Notes: generated by a model not told the origin, from the sequence alone. A stretch of 64,000 bases of DNA from Thalassotalea algicola (GCF_012932965.1 NZ_JABBXH010000004.1:496001-560000); one strand, 5' to 3'. Counted from the first letter of the stretch, positions 18,972-29,457 are shown. Made by a program: numbers and translations.

Positions 18972-20468
18972 TTATTCTTCGTTAAACCAACAGATGTTAC
19001 GAGCAGCCATAATCAGCTCACCTGCTTTGGTTTCATCTAATTCTTCTATTTCAATTAAATCATCTACGCCTTGCTCAGCTAGATTTTCTAAAGTTGAAAC
19101 ACCTTTACTTGCTAACACAAACGCCAAGTGACGCTCTAATCCTTCAAGTGCCAATAAATCTTCAGCTGGCTCAGCGCCTTCTAATGACTCTTCACTTGCT
19201 AGTGCTTGTGTCGTTAACGCCGCTTTAGCTCTCTCGCGTAGCTCGTTAACTATTTCTTCGTTCATACCGTCAATTTCAAGTAACTCATTAACTGGTACGT
19301 AGGCAATTTCTTCTAATGAACCGAACCCTTCATCAACCAAAATAGTTGCAAAATCTTCATCGATATCAAGTTTCTCAGTGAATAAATTAAGTACCTTGTC
19401 ATTTTCAGCTTGGTGCTTCTCATTCATGTCATCAACAGTCATTACATTAAGCTCCCAGCCTGTTAACTGGCTTGCTAAACGTATATTTTGACCATTACGG
19501 CCAATAGCCATTGCTAAGTTGCCTTCTTCAACCGCAATATCCATTGTGCCTTTATCTTCATCAACAATAATTGATGCAACTTCTGCAGGAGCCATTGCAT
19601 TAATAACAAATTGTGCAGGGTTATCATCGAAAAGTACGATATCAACACGCTCTCCGCCAAGTTCACCTGATACTGCTTGCACACGTGAACCACGCATACC
19701 AACACAAGCTCCAACTGGGTCAATTCTCTTATCGTTTGATTTAACCGCGATTTTTGCACGAGAACCAGGATCGCGAGCTGCACCCTTGATTTCCAACATT
19801 TCTTCGCCAATTTCTGGCACTTCTACGCGGAAAAGTTCAATTAGCATCTCAGGCTTTGTACGGCTTACAAATAATTGTGCGCCTCGTGCTTCTGGTTTAA
19901 TTGCATATAGTAAACCACGAATACGGTCACCCGGACGGAAAACTTCTCGTGGCAACATATCATCACGATAAACAATAGCTTCTGCGTTATTACCTAAATC
20001 AAGAATAACACTGTCGCGATTTGCTTTTTTAACAACGCCGGTAATAAGTTCACCAACTTGTTCTTGGTATGCATCAACAACTAAAGCACGCTCAGCTTCA
20101 CGTACTTTCTGTACAATTACTTGTTTAGCTGTTTGTGTTGTAATGCGATCAAACTTAACCGATTCAATTTGCTCTTCTACATAATCACCAGTATTTAATT
20201 CTGGATCGTCATATTGAGCAGCAGCTAAGCTAATTTCAGCAAATGGATTTTCCATTTCCTGTTCATTGTCATCAATAATTAACCAACGGCGGAACGTATC
20301 GAATTCGCCAGTTTTGCGATCGATTGAAACACGTACTTCGATATCACCTTCATATTTCTTTTTCGTGGCAGTCTCTAGTGCTGTTTCCATCGCTTGGAAA
20401 ATGCTCTCACGTGGCACCGCCTTTTCATTTGAAACGGCATCTACGACCAGTAAAACTTCCTTACTCAT
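18972..20468 (-). CDS. nusA: Transcription termination/antitermination protein NusA
   Basis: NusA binds RNA polymerase and modulates pausing, termination and antitermination. The 498-residue product (495 in E. coli) has the N-terminal polymerase-binding domain, an S1 domain (about 135-200), two KH domains ([33 protein letters not shown]) and two acidic C-terminal repeats (about 365-490) as in enterobacteria. It is the second gene of the rimP-nusA-infB operon, whose leader carries terminator-like hairpins. Confidence 0.98.
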   Translation of the reverse strand: MSKEVLLVVDAVSNEKAVPRESIFQAMETALETATKKKYEGDIEVRVSIDRKTGEFDTFRRWLIIDDNEQEMENPFAEISLAAAQYDDPELNTGDYVEEQIESVKFDRITTQTAKQVIVQKVREAERALVVDAYQEQVGELITGVVKKANRDSVILDLGNNAEAIVYRDDMLPREVFRPGDRIRGLLYAIKPEARGAQLFVSRTKPEMLIELFRVEVPEIGEEMLEIKGAARDPGSRAKIAVKSNDKRIDPVGACVGMRGSRVQAVSGELGGERVDIVLFDDNPAQFVINAMAPAEVASIIVDEDKGTMDIAVEEGNLAMAIGRNGQNIRLASQLTGWELNVMTVDDMNEKHQAENDKVLNLFTEKLDIDEDFATILVDEGFGSLEEIAYVPVNELLEIDGMNEEIVNELRERAKAALTTQALASEESLEGAEPAEDLLALEGLERHLAFVLASKGVSTLENLAEQGVDDLIEIEELDETKAGELIMAARNICWFNEE

Positions 20469-20496
20469 GTTCTATAGCCTTCTACTTATTCAATAA

Positions 20497-20952
20497 TTAA
20501 AACTGTGGTACTAGGTTTGCTTTGTCGATATTGCCATGCGGCAATTCAAAAGTTTCTCCGTCAACCGTTACGATCAAAGCCTCACCTTCGATAGCATCAA
20601 GTTGGCCTTTAAACTTACGACGACCATTTAATGGCACACCTAGCTTAACTTCGACTACTTCACCAATTACGGCTTCAAAATGAGCCAAATCGAACAAAGG
20701 TCGGTCTAAACCTGGAGAAGAAACTTCTAAGTTATATTCGGTACTGATTGGATCTTCTACATCCAAAATAGCGCTAACTTGTCGGCTTACTTCTGCGCAA
20801 TCATCAACGTTAATGCCGTTTTCATGATCAATAAACAAACGTAAAACTGAATGCTTACCAGCACTTAAAAATTCGATGCCTAGTAATTCTTTGCCAACCT
20901 GCTCCACAGAAGGTCGTAACATTTCAGTTAGTTTTTGTTCAAATTTTGCCAA
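20497..20952 (-). CDS. rimP: Ribosome maturation factor RimP
   Basis: RimP assists 30S subunit assembly. I choose a TTG start at 20952 (LAKFEQKLTEMLRPSVEQVG..., 151 residues) because the sequence from there aligns with the normal N-terminus and GGAG lies 9 bases upstream. The 31 codons further upstream include a terminator-like hairpin and do not look coding. The conserved GIEFLSAGKHSVLRLFIDH and DCAEVSRQVSAILDVEDPI are present. It is the first gene of the nusA operon. Confidence 0.93.
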   Translation of the reverse strand: MAKFEQKLTEMLRPSVEQVGKELLGIEFLSAGKHSVLRLFIDHENGINVDDCAEVSRQVSAILDVEDPISTEYNLEVSSPGLDRPLFDLAHFEAVIGEVVEVKLGVPLNGRRKFKGQLDAIEGEALIVTVDGETFELPHGNIDKANLVPQF

Positions 20953-20971
20953 TCTCAGATTCTCCAGATAT

Positions 20972-20994
20972 AAAAAAAGGGCATATAGCCCAGC
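20972..20994 (-). terminator. Second terminator-like hairpin in the rimP-nusA leader
   Basis: On the minus strand GGGC-TATAT-GCCC is followed by TTTTTTTATA, directly before the rimP ribosome binding site. The stem is short, so it may act only as a pause or conditional attenuator. Confidence 0.45.
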
Positions 20995-21024
20995 GAATAT
21001 TTGCTGTGTTTGTCTTAATTTCGA

Positions 21025-21058
21025 CAAACAAAAAAGCCCCAACACAAGGGGCTTTTAT
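21025..21058 (-). terminator. Strong intrinsic terminator in the rimP-nusA leader
   Basis: On the minus strand AAGCCCC and GGGGCTT pair around a short loop and are followed by TTTTTTG. No gene lies upstream on this strand within 370 bases, so it is best read as a leader attenuator of the nusA operon. Confidence 0.75.
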
Positions 21059-21416
21059 TCACTGAGCCCTTTGTATTCATCAAATAAATTTGATGAAAAA
21101 GCCACATGACTAAAATAAACAAACCTGCTTATTTCTCAGTGCAGTCAAGCCGCTTCATTAGATGGGCCGAATTATATAGCCAGCCCATAAGATAAGCAAG
21201 CTTAAACTCAAGTAAATAACGATAATCAAGGAATTAACTACGCGCTTGATTGGTTTTATACGAAGTTAGTAGACAAACTGTCAAACATTTTTACATTTTC
21301 ACACATTTTAGGGTAAAAGTTTATTATTGTTTACAATAGGTTAGAATTGCATCAGCTTTCATGTTATAAATAAAAAAGCGAACATTTTTTTACTTATTTG
21401 GGAAACGGTTTAAAAC

Positions 21417-23291
21417 ATGTATACATTCTCTCAATTGTTGGCGAGAAATACCGTATTAGGCATTGTTTTTATCATTGTTATAACAATGCTGTCCGTTGTT
21501 TTTTTATCTGGCCTAACTTCAGAAAAGCAAGCACAACACCAGCAAGCGCTAAGTGCTATTGCTAAACAGCTTGGTAATCATAAGGAGCTAGCAAATACAC
21601 TTAGAAAAAATGCCAAGTATACAAAACTATCTATTAATACTTTTGATGGTGAGCGCGTTTATAGCTACACCAACCCTAAACTTGGCTTTGTATTCCCTAC
21701 TACCCAACCTGCAGCTAAAAAAATATCTTTAAAGTCTGAAAATCTAACGATTGAATTTCAACTAGACGTTAGCGATGACTCATTCTTTGTCTTGAAGCTT
21801 ATCTTAACTATTTCAGCCGTCATTATTGCGTTAATAGTAATTGCAACATCTATGAGCGTTAAAAATAATGCCCGCTTTATGTCGCTAGTAAGCAGTCAAA
21901 TTAAAAAAGATTTAGAACTTGTTGCTCAAGACGAGACAAACGGAAAAGAAGACATTATCGAAATACCAGAATTAAAAGAAGGTATTAAGGAAATTAAGCA
22001 ATTAATTGAAGGTCAAGTTGCGAGTTCCTCTGTATTAGAAAAAGAAGCCTATACGGACCATTTAACTCATCTTGATAATCGAAATCGATTTGTACAATTT
22101 TATGAATCGATCATGGAAAAAACTAGCTCAGTTAAATTCGGCGTCCTTGTTATAACACGGTGTAGTGAGTTACAAACAGTTAATCAAATTCACGGCTATA
22201 AAGAAGGCGATAGTTATATCAAAAATGTCGCAGACCTTATTCATGGTGCCGTTTCTTCATATCAATCAGGCAGACTTTTTAGGCTCAATAGCTCGGATTT
22301 CGCAACAATATTACCAAACGTCACGTTAAAAGAAGCAGAAAACTTCAGCAACGATTTAACTAACCGCTTTAATGAATATCAAAATGGTGCTGACTTAGAC
22401 TCTGTTGCATACACCGGCATGGTTTATTTTGACCAAACAAAACCGCTTGGGGAGCTGTTAGCTTTAGCTGACACAGGTATAAGTATTGCGCAAACCCAAC
22501 ATACTAATGCTTGGTATGTGCAAAAAGATGCAGACGCACTGAAAAACAACGACTTTAATCAAGGTAATCAAAACTGGCGCCAGGAAATAGATAACGTTAT
22601 TGAAAATCAACGAATTAGCCTGTTAATTCAGCCAATCCAACCGACGGCTAGAAATAGTAAAGTATACAATGAAATTCTAGCTCGATTTTTAAATTCGAGC
22701 GATGAAATGCTGCCAACGGCATCCTTTATCGCAATGGCTGAAAAACTCGATAAGATTGCCGCTGTTGATAAATTAATTATAGAAACGGCAATTAATGAAA
22801 TTGTATCTAAAAACTTATTAGAGCAAAGCTTTGGTATTAATATTAGTGCCCGAACAATATCTGATGAACATTTTTTAATTTGGCTAGAACGCAAGTTGCT
22901 TAGAGAGCCCAATGTTGCGCCACGCATAATATTTGAAATTTCTGAGTATGGTCTTCAGCAAAACATAAAAACCAGCAAGCGCTTTATCGATATGGTGCAC
23001 AGAGCAGGGTCTCGTATTACTGTTGAGCGATTTGGCGTTGGTTTAACGTCATTTAAATTCTTCCGTGATTTAAAACCTGACTTTATCAAAATGGACAGCA
23101 CATATACTCGTGATATTGATGACGATAAAAACAATCAGTATTTTTTACGACTTATGGTCGACCTTGCTCACCGGTTAAGTATTAACGTATTAGCTGAAAG
23201 TGTCGAAAGCCAAGAAGAAAAACATACCTTGGAAAGGTTGTTTATCGATGGATGCCAAGGCTTTTACATTGGCAAACCCAAGCCCATTTAA
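21417..23291 (+). CDS. csrD: CsrD/MshH-like protein with degenerate GGDEF and EAL domains
   Basis: The 624-residue protein has two membrane helices (about residues 12-32 and 126-148) around a periplasmic segment, then a GGDEF-type domain (about 220-385) and an EAL-type domain (about 400-620). Both catalytic signatures are broken: the GGDEF position reads NSSDF (E. coli CsrD has HRSDF) and the EAL position reads NEILARF. Such proteins do not make or cleave c-di-GMP; CsrD targets CsrB-type small RNAs for RNase E decay. The match to CsrD is by domain plan and motif decay. A LapD-like receptor is the alternative. Confidence 0.65.
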   Translation: MYTFSQLLARNTVLGIVFIIVITMLSVVFLSGLTSEKQAQHQQALSAIAKQLGNHKELANTLRKNAKYTKLSINTFDGERVYSYTNPKLGFVFPTTQPAAKKISLKSENLTIEFQLDVSDDSFFVLKLILTISAVIIALIVIATSMSVKNNARFMSLVSSQIKKDLELVAQDETNGKEDIIEIPELKEGIKEIKQLIEGQVASSSVLEKEAYTDHLTHLDNRNRFVQFYESIMEKTSSVKFGVLVITRCSELQTVNQIHGYKEGDSYIKNVADLIHGAVSSYQSGRLFRLNSSDFATILPNVTLKEAENFSNDLTNRFNEYQNGADLDSVAYTGMVYFDQTKPLGELLALADTGISIAQTQHTNAWYVQKDADALKNNDFNQGNQNWRQEIDNVIENQRISLLIQPIQPTARNSKVYNEILARFLNSSDEMLPTASFIAMAEKLDKIAAVDKLIIETAINEIVSKNLLEQSFGINISARTISDEHFLIWLERKLLREPNVAPRIIFEISEYGLQQNIKTSKRFIDMVHRAGSRITVERFGVGLTSFKFFRDLKPDFIKMDSTYTRDIDDDKNNQYFLRLMVDLAHRLSINVLAESVESQEEKHTLERLFIDGCQGFYIGKPKPI

Positions 23292-23313
23292 GTTGCCCAT
23301 AATTAAATAATTC

Positions 23314-23343
23314 AAAAAAAGCCCGCTATTATGCGGGCTTTTT
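23314..23343 (+). terminator. Intrinsic terminator after the csrD-like gene
   Basis: AAAGCCCGC and GCGGGCTTT pair around TATTAT, followed by a T run, 22 bases after the stop. Confidence 0.9.
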
Positions 23344-23475
23344 ACTACTCTGGCTTAATTTAATGACTATTGATGAGTTTTTCCAAAAAAAGTGTAAAAC
23401 CTTACTATCCATAAGTTGTTAATTTCATTATAAACGAGGATAATATGACGAATTTATCTAAATTTTACTCGTTTT

Positions 23476-24057
23476 ATGACTGAATATTTGCTGCTGCTTA
23501 TCGGCACAGTATTAGTAAACAATTTTGTCTTAGTACAGTTTCTCGGCTTATGCCCCTTTATGGGGGTATCTTCGAAAACAGAAACGGCCATCGGTATGTC
23601 TTTTGCGACAACGTTCGTGATGACGCTTGCCTCAATGTTAAGCTACCTAGTTAATACTTATATTCTCGCGCCATTAGGTCTTGAATATTTAATGACCATG
23701 GCATTTATTCTTGTTATTGCAGTTGTTGTGCAATTTACTGAAATGGTCGTCCATAAAACAAGTGCGAATCTCTATCGCTTACTTGGTATATTTTTACCGC
23801 TAATCACAACAAATTGTGCAGTACTTGGTGTAGCGTTACTTAACATTTATGAGCAGCATAACTTCTTTGAGTCAATAGTTTATGGCTTTGGCGCTGCCGC
23901 TGGTTTCTCTTTAGTACTAATCATGTTTTCTGCCATGCGTGAAAAATTAGCAGACGCCGATGTACCAGGGCCATTTAAAGGCTCTGCAATTGCAATGATT
24001 ACTGCAGGATTAATGTCTCTCGCCTTTATGGGTTTTACCGGTTTGGTGAAACTTTAA
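23476..24057 (+). CDS. rsxA: Rsx electron transport complex subunit A
   Basis: RsxA (RnfA) is an integral inner-membrane subunit with six helices, part of the ion-motive ferredoxin/NADH redox complex that in E. coli keeps the SoxR sensor reduced. The 193-residue product begins [20 protein letters not shown] and includes the conserved [10 protein letters not shown] and [12 protein letters not shown], each with a cysteine. It heads the rsxABCDGE-nth operon; its stop shares a base with the rsxB start. Confidence 0.97.
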   Translation: MTEYLLLLIGTVLVNNFVLVQFLGLCPFMGVSSKTETAIGMSFATTFVMTLASMLSYLVNTYILAPLGLEYLMTMAFILVIAVVVQFTEMVVHKTSANLYRLLGIFLPLITTNCAVLGVALLNIYEQHNFFESIVYGFGAAAGFSLVLIMFSAMREKLADADVPGPFKGSAIAMITAGLMSLAFMGFTGLVKL

Positions 24058-24611
24058 TGACTACATTAATTGCTATTCTTGTATTAGGTCTAATTGCTGC
24101 TGCTTTTGGCGCATTATTAGGCTTTGCGTCAGTAAAATTTAAAGTAGAAGGCGACCCGTTAGTTGAACAGTTAGACGCTCTTCTTCCTCAGACGCAATGT
24201 GGGCAGTGTGGGTACCCAGGTTGTAAGCCTTACGCTGAAGCTGTCGCCAACGGCGAGTCAATCAACAAGTGTGCCCCCGGCGGCGAAGATACTATCAAAA
24301 AAATTGCCGATCTTATGGGGGTTGAACCAGAGCCATTAGATGCTACGCACGAACAAGATAATCGCCCTAAAGTAGCATTTATTATCGAAGAAGATTGTAT
24401 TGGTTGTACAAAGTGTATTGCCGCCTGCCCTGTTGACGCAATTATTGGTGCCGGAAAACAGATGCATACGATAATAGCTGACGAATGCACTGGTTGCGAC
24501 TTATGTGTGGCCCCATGCCCCGTTGACTGTATTGAAATGCGCCCCATTGAACAAACAACAAAAAACTGGCAGTGGGACTTAAACTCAATTCCTGTTGTAG
24601 AACTTGATTAG
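24057..24611 (+). CDS. rsxB: Rsx electron transport complex subunit B (ferredoxin-like)
   Basis: RsxB carries Fe-S clusters. After one N-terminal membrane helix the 184-residue protein shows a 4Fe-4S motif (CGQCGYPGC with a later Cys) and two ferredoxin motifs, [14 protein letters not shown] and [14 protein letters not shown]. It shuttles electrons between the soluble RsxC flavoprotein and the membrane subunits. The ATG overlaps the rsxA stop. Confidence 0.97.
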   Translation: MTTLIAILVLGLIAAAFGALLGFASVKFKVEGDPLVEQLDALLPQTQCGQCGYPGCKPYAEAVANGESINKCAPGGEDTIKKIADLMGVEPEPLDATHEQDNRPKVAFIIEEDCIGCTKCIAACPVDAIIGAGKQMHTIIADECTGCDLCVAPCPVDCIEMRPIEQTTKNWQWDLNSIPVVELD

Positions 24612-24620
24612 GTAAATAAC

Positions 24621-27038
24621 GTGCAATCAATTATTAATCGTATCGAAAATAATCAGTTCTGGAAGTTTCATGGTGGTATTCACCCACCTGAGCAAAAATT
24701 CTTAACGACAAATAAGCCCATTCGCTCACTACATTTGCCTGAAATGCTGATTATTCCTATTCAACAGCATATCGGTGTTGCAGGTGATATCTGTGTAAAT
24801 ATTGGCGACCAAGTGCTAAAAGGAGAGGCACTAACAGCTCCTAGTTCACCGATGGCGGTCCCTGTGCATGCGCCAACTAGCGGGACAATAGAAAAAATTG
24901 CACTGCAAGTTATTGCGCACCCTTCAGGGTTAAGTGAACTTTGTATTTTTTTAAAGCCAGACCATAAAGATACTTGGCGAGAACGCAACATTTGCGCCGA
25001 TTACAAAACCTTAGCGCGCAATGAAATAGTTCACAAAATTGCTGAAGCTGGCATTAGCGGTATGGGCGGTGCTGGCTTTCCTACACATATCAAAGTTGAC
25101 AGTAAACCAAACATCGACTTTCTGATCATAAATGCTGCGGAATGCGAGCCCTATATTACAGCTGATGATTTGTTAATGCGTGAACATAGCGCGACTATTG
25201 TTCAAGGGGTAAATATCCTTAAGCATCTATTAATTCCTAGAATGGTATTAATTGGCATCGAAGATAACAAACCAGACGCTATAGCCTCACTCAAAAAGGC
25301 GACTGAGTCATACAACGATATACATATTTGTGTGTTACCAACCAAATACCCTACCGGTGGTGAAAAACAGTTAATTAGAGCGCTTACTGGTAAAGAAATT
25401 ACTAGCGGCAGCCTACCAATCCATCAAGGTATAGTAATGCAAAATGTCGCTACTTGCTTTGCCATTGCTGAAGCCGTTATTCATGACACGCCTTTAATTA
25501 AACGAGTGGTTACGGTATCTGGACAAGGGCTAGAAAAGCCTCAAAATATTTGGGCTGCAATAGGCACACCAGTCAAAGATTTAGTAGCACTCAGTAAAAG
25601 CCTTCAGGCAGCGGACAAAAAAGCGATTATCATGGGTGGCCCGATGATGGGCTTTACACTTCCATCTGATCATGTCCCTATTGTAAAAACAACCAACTGT
25701 GTTTTGGTACCTAGTGAAAAAGAATTAGCGCTAGAGAATAAAGAAGTTGAATGCATACGCTGTGGTCAATGTGCCGATGTTTGTCCAAGCCGTTTACTTC
25801 CTCAAGAAATGCAGTGGTCTGCGAAAGCAAAAGATCATGCAAAACTAAAAGAACTTAACTTATTCGACTGTATAGACTGTGGCGCTTGTGCTTTTGTATG
25901 CCCAAGCCATATTCCTTTAGTGCAGTATTATCGTGTTGCAAAAGCGGAAATTCGCCAACAGGAACTACTCGACTTAAAAGCAGAAAAAGCCAAAGCACGT
26001 TTTGAAGCGAGAAAAGCTCGTTTAGAAAGAGAAAAGAAAGAGCGAATCGAAAAACAACGAAAAGCCTCTGAAGCAAGGCGTGCAGCAATGGAAGAAAAAA
26101 GTGGTGAAGGCTCCACGGCTAAATCAGCCGTAGCAGCTGCTTTAGCTCGCGTTAAAGCTAAGAAAGCTCAAGGTAAAGACGTAATTGAAGACCCTCGAGA
26201 AGCTGCACCAGAAAAAGATACTCAAAAGTCGCAAGTAGCCGCAGCTATAGCAAGAGCGAAGGCAAAGAAGGCAAAAGCACAGCAGAATGAACCGGTATCG
26301 CCTGAAGAAAATAGCGTTCATCCAGATGAACAAGTTGAAGCCGAAAAAAAATCGACAGATGCAGGAAAGTCCGCCAAGGTCGCCGCGGCTATAGCTAAGG
26401 CTAAGGCAAAAAAGGCAAATTCCACAAAAAGAGACGTTGAAACTTCTGAGACTAATAAGGCTGACGATTCAAAAAAATCAGCTAAAGTCTCAGCGGCAGT
26501 TGCCAAAGCGAAAGCGAAGAAGTTACAGAAAGAAATTGGCGCCGAAGAACAACAACCGACTCCGATACCTGAAGTTGATAAAAAAGCTAACGTCGCAGCA
26601 GCTGTTGCAAAAGCAAAGGCTAAGAAGCAACAGAAAGAAGTTGGCGACGACGAACAGCAACCTAGCTCTAAACCTGAAGTCGATAAAAAAGCTAAAGTTG
26701 CGGCAGCTGTTGCAAAAGCAAAGGCTAAAAAGACTGCAAGGAATGTTACCCAAGTTGCCGTAGAAAAAGAATCAATGGTAGAAGAGTTACAATCTGAAGA
26801 AACAACTATAGAAACAACAACAGAGATAATTGTAGAACCAGATGACAAAAAACAACGTATAGCTAACGCTATCGCTAAGGCGAAAGCGAAGAAACAACAA
26901 GCACAACCAATAGCAGACATGGCGAGTTCAAACGAAGAAGAGCTGCCTAAAGAAGACAACAAAGCAGTAGCGAAAAAAGCGCGTATAGCTGCAGCGGTAG
27001 CGAAAGCTAAAGCAAAGAAACAACAAGAGTCTAATTAA
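24621..27038 (+). CDS. rsxC: Rsx electron transport complex subunit C with long Ala/Lys repeat tail
   Basis: RsxC is the peripheral NADH/FMN subunit. Residues 1 to about 440 hold the core: a Rossmann-like NADH domain (GISGMGGAGFPTHIK), a SLBB segment and two 4Fe-4S motifs (CIRCGQCADVCPSRL, CIDCGACAFVCPSHI). Residues about 450-805 form a charged tail with eight imperfect copies of a module ending AAAVAKAKAKK, separated by acidic linkers. The start is GTG 24621, nine bases after rsxB. Tails of this type occur in other gammaproteobacterial RsxC proteins and vary in repeat number. Confidence 0.96.
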   Translation: MQSIINRIENNQFWKFHGGIHPPEQKFLTTNKPIRSLHLPEMLIIPIQQHIGVAGDICVNIGDQVLKGEALTAPSSPMAVPVHAPTSGTIEKIALQVIAHPSGLSELCIFLKPDHKDTWRERNICADYKTLARNEIVHKIAEAGISGMGGAGFPTHIKVDSKPNIDFLIINAAECEPYITADDLLMREHSATIVQGVNILKHLLIPRMVLIGIEDNKPDAIASLKKATESYNDIHICVLPTKYPTGGEKQLIRALTGKEITSGSLPIHQGIVMQNVATCFAIAEAVIHDTPLIKRVVTVSGQGLEKPQNIWAAIGTPVKDLVALSKSLQAADKKAIIMGGPMMGFTLPSDHVPIVKTTNCVLVPSEKELALENKEVECIRCGQCADVCPSRLLPQEMQWSAKAKDHAKLKELNLFDCIDCGACAFVCPSHIPLVQYYRVAKAEIRQQELLDLKAEKAKARFEARKARLEREKKERIEKQRKASEARRAAMEEKSGEGSTAKSAVAAALARVKAKKAQGKDVIEDPREAAPEKDTQKSQVAAAIARAKAKKAKAQQNEPVSPEENSVHPDEQVEAEKKSTDAGKSAKVAAAIAKAKAKKANSTKRDVETSETNKADDSKKSAKVSAAVAKAKAKKLQKEIGAEEQQPTPIPEVDKKANVAAAVAKAKAKKQQKEVGDDEQQPSSKPEVDKKAKVAAAVAKAKAKKTARNVTQVAVEKESMVEELQSEETTIETTTEIIVEPDDKKQRIANAIAKAKAKKQQAQPIADMASSNEEELPKEDNKAVAKKARIAAAVAKAKAKKQQESN

Positions 27039-27042
27039 CCTT

Positions 27043-28104
27043 ATGGCATTCTGGATAGCAAGCTCTCCTCACAATCATATTCAAAGTCAAACCTCCGCAT
27101 TGATGCGCTTGGTTATTCTCGCCACTATTCCTGGCATTATTGCTCAGTGGTATTTTTTTGGATGGGGCAATATCATTCATATTTCTCTTGCCGTTGTAAC
27201 CGCCTTACTTAGCGAATTTTTAGTGCTTTCTTTAAGAAATAAGCCAATAAAAACAGAATTGTTTGACGGTAGTGCAATATTAACAGCGATACTGCTTGGT
27301 ATTTGTATGCCTGCCATTGCCCCATGGTGGGTTACTGTTATAGGTGCAATCTTTGCCATTGTCATTGTCAAACAATTATACGGTGGATTAGGACATAACC
27401 CTTTTAATCCAGCAATGGCTGCTTATGTCATGTTACTTATTTCATTTCCGGTTGAAATGACTACGTGGCTACCGCCTTTGCAACTAGTCAGTATTGAATA
27501 TACGTTTGCTGATACCTTATGGATGATTTTCACAGACAGTACTAGCTTAGGATACTCGGCCGAACAATTGCGTACGCACATTGACGGCTACACCATGGCA
27601 ACGCCACTAGATACCTTAAAAACGTCAATAACCACCGGACTGACAGTTACAGAGTCAATCTCTTCTCCTGTTTTTGGTAACTACTTTGCTTTAGGTTGGG
27701 AATGGATCAATTTAGGCTTTTTAATTGGTGGACTATTCTTATTGGCTAAAGGTGCTATTCACTGGGCTGCACCGTTTAGTTTTCTTGCAAGCCTTTTTGT
27801 GTGTTCGTTGATTGCCCACCTTATTAGCCCAGATTTAAACCCTTCAACTATGTTTTATTGGATGTCGGGCGCAACAATGTTAGGGGCATTTTTCATCCTG
27901 ACGGATCCGGTATCAGGCGCGACTAGCGTAAAAGGACGTTTGGTATTTGGTGCTTTAGCTGGTTTACTTGTTTTTGTAATTCGCAACTTTGGCGGTTACC
28001 CAGATGCTGTTGCCTTTGCTGTTTTACTTTGCAATATGGCTGCGCCATTAATTGATGTCTACACCAGACCTCGCACATTCGGCCATAATGTTGAGATGAA
28101 ATAA
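27043..28104 (+). CDS. rsxD: Rsx electron transport complex subunit D
   Basis: RsxD (RnfD) is a multi-helix membrane subunit carrying a covalent FMN. The 353-residue product has YTMATPLD with Thr187, the same number as the FMN-bearing threonine of E. coli RsxD. The conserved GHNPFNPAM and LTDPVSGATSVKGRL segments are present. It follows rsxC by four bases and shares a base with rsxG. Confidence 0.97.
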   Translation: MAFWIASSPHNHIQSQTSALMRLVILATIPGIIAQWYFFGWGNIIHISLAVVTALLSEFLVLSLRNKPIKTELFDGSAILTAILLGICMPAIAPWWVTVIGAIFAIVIVKQLYGGLGHNPFNPAMAAYVMLLISFPVEMTTWLPPLQLVSIEYTFADTLWMIFTDSTSLGYSAEQLRTHIDGYTMATPLDTLKTSITTGLTVTESISSPVFGNYFALGWEWINLGFLIGGLFLLAKGAIHWAAPFSFLASLFVCSLIAHLISPDLNPSTMFYWMSGATMLGAFFILTDPVSGATSVKGRLVFGALAGLLVFVIRNFGGYPDAVAFAVLLCNMAAPLIDVYTRPRTFGHNVEMK

Positions 28105-28736
28105 TGAGAATCGCAATAGAAAAGAATGCCAAGATACTCGCGTTATTTGCGATAGCATGTACAGCAGTAGTTGGTTTGACTTATGAGCTCACTAAAGGCC
28201 GCATTAAGCAACAAGAACAGCAAGAGCTTTTATCAACCCTACATGCAATTGTCCCTGATGATGCTCACGACAATGACATGTCAGCACACTGCATTAGCGT
28301 CAACGATCCTTTATTAGGCGCTAATGAAGAGCAAATAGCCTATCTAGCGACCAAAAACGAACAGCCTATTGCAGCAGCGATTACTACCATTGCGCCAGAT
28401 GGGTACAATGGTAAAATCCACTTAATTGTTGCGGTTAATGTTGACGGTTCTATTAGCGGTGTTCGCACTCTTAAACACAAAGAGACACCTGGATTAGGTG
28501 ATAAAATTGAACTAAGAAAATCAGATTGGATCAAAGACTTTTCTGGTAAAACGCTAGAGCAACTACTGAGTAATCGCTGGGCGGTAAAAAAAGATGGCGG
28601 TATGTTTGATCAATTTACTGGCGCGACTATCACTCCTCGAGCTGTAGTCAAGGCAGTTAAAAACACAGCCGCATACTTCAATAAGCACAAAACAACGCTA
28701 TTTGAACAAACCAATATTTGTGGTGCCGACGAATGA
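28104..28736 (+). CDS. rsxG: Rsx electron transport complex subunit G
   Basis: RsxG (RnfG) is anchored by one N-terminal helix and exposes an FMN-binding domain to the periplasm. The 210-residue protein shows [12 protein letters not shown] and [15 protein letters not shown]; the second threonine of TGAT is the covalent FMN site in the family. Its TGA overlaps the rsxE ATG (ATGA). Confidence 0.97.
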   Translation: MRIAIEKNAKILALFAIACTAVVGLTYELTKGRIKQQEQQELLSTLHAIVPDDAHDNDMSAHCISVNDPLLGANEEQIAYLATKNEQPIAAAITTIAPDGYNGKIHLIVAVNVDGSISGVRTLKHKETPGLGDKIELRKSDWIKDFSGKTLEQLLSNRWAVKKDGGMFDQFTGATITPRAVVKAVKNTAAYFNKHKTTLFEQTNICGADE

Positions 28737-29437
28737 AGCTAAATGAAGAATACAAAGAACTCGCTTGGCAAGGATTGTGGAAAAACAACCCAGGTCTTGT
28801 ACAACTATTAGGACTTTGCCCTCTCCTTGCAGTTACTTCTACAGTGGCAAACGCTTTAGGACTTGGTTTAGCAACATTGCTAGTATTAGTATGTTCAAAT
28901 GCAACCGTGTCAGCAATCAGACAGTGGGTACCAAAAGAAATTCGTATCCCTATTTTTGTACTAATTATCGCGGCATTTGTAACCTGTGTACAATTGTTGA
29001 TGAATGCATACACTTACGGAATTTATCAATCACTCGGTATCTTCCTGCCTCTTATTGTAACCAATTGCGCCATTATTGGTCGCGCCGAAGCTTACGCCTC
29101 AAAAAACCCAATTAAGCAGGCATCTTTCGATGGACTCATGATGGGTATAGGTTTTGCTGCAGTATTAGTCGTGCTTGGTGCAATGCGTGAAGTTTTAGGA
29201 CAAGGCACTTTATTTGACGGCGCCCATTTATTATTAGGTGAATGGGCTAAAACGCTTCGTATAGAAGTATTAACATTAGATAGTCAATTTTTACTTGCCA
29301 TACTACCGCCAGGCGCTTTTATTGCTATGGGATTACTGATCGCAGTAAAAAATGCCATTGATGACCGTGCGGCAAAGCATCAACCCCAAGTAGAAGAACA
29401 AAGCATCGAACGTGTGCGTGTTAACTTTGAGTCATAA
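28733..29437 (+). CDS. rsxE: Rsx electron transport complex subunit E
   Basis: RsxE (RnfE) is the six-helix membrane partner of RsxA. I start it at ATG 28733 ([14 protein letters not shown], 234 residues) and not at the TTG five codons earlier, because ATG overlaps the rsxG stop and family members begin so. [13 protein letters not shown] and [14 protein letters not shown] mirror the paired cysteine motifs of RsxA. Confidence 0.97.
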   Translation: MKLNEEYKELAWQGLWKNNPGLVQLLGLCPLLAVTSTVANALGLGLATLLVLVCSNATVSAIRQWVPKEIRIPIFVLIIAAFVTCVQLLMNAYTYGIYQSLGIFLPLIVTNCAIIGRAEAYASKNPIKQASFDGLMMGIGFAAVLVVLGAMREVLGQGTLFDGAHLLLGEWAKTLRIEVLTLDSQFLLAILPPGAFIAMGLLIAVKNAIDDRAAKHQPQVEEQSIERVRVNFES

Positions 29438-29457
29438 ATAATTAGAATAATAGTAAA

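Larger units (their letters stand above)
20953..21416. other. Divergent leader between rimP and the csrD-like gene
   Basis: This 464-base gap carries the rimP operon leader (two terminator-like hairpins, listed separately) and the promoter of the gene at 21417. No tRNA-fMet (metY), which sits here in enterobacteria, is recognisable on either strand. The remainder (21061-21410) is AT-rich with no supported gene. Confidence 0.6.

Noticed and set aside
19519-19971. 150-residue plus-strand frame opposite nusA
   Set aside because: Antisense shadow of a highly conserved gene, with no start signal or family match.
21061-21410. tRNA-fMet (metY) upstream of rimP
   Set aside because: No cloverleaf or CCA end is recognisable on either strand.
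26318-26962. 214-residue minus-strand frame opposite rsxC
   Set aside because: It is a shadow of the RsxC repeat tail; the Ala/Phe/Ser repeats mirror the AKAKK modules.
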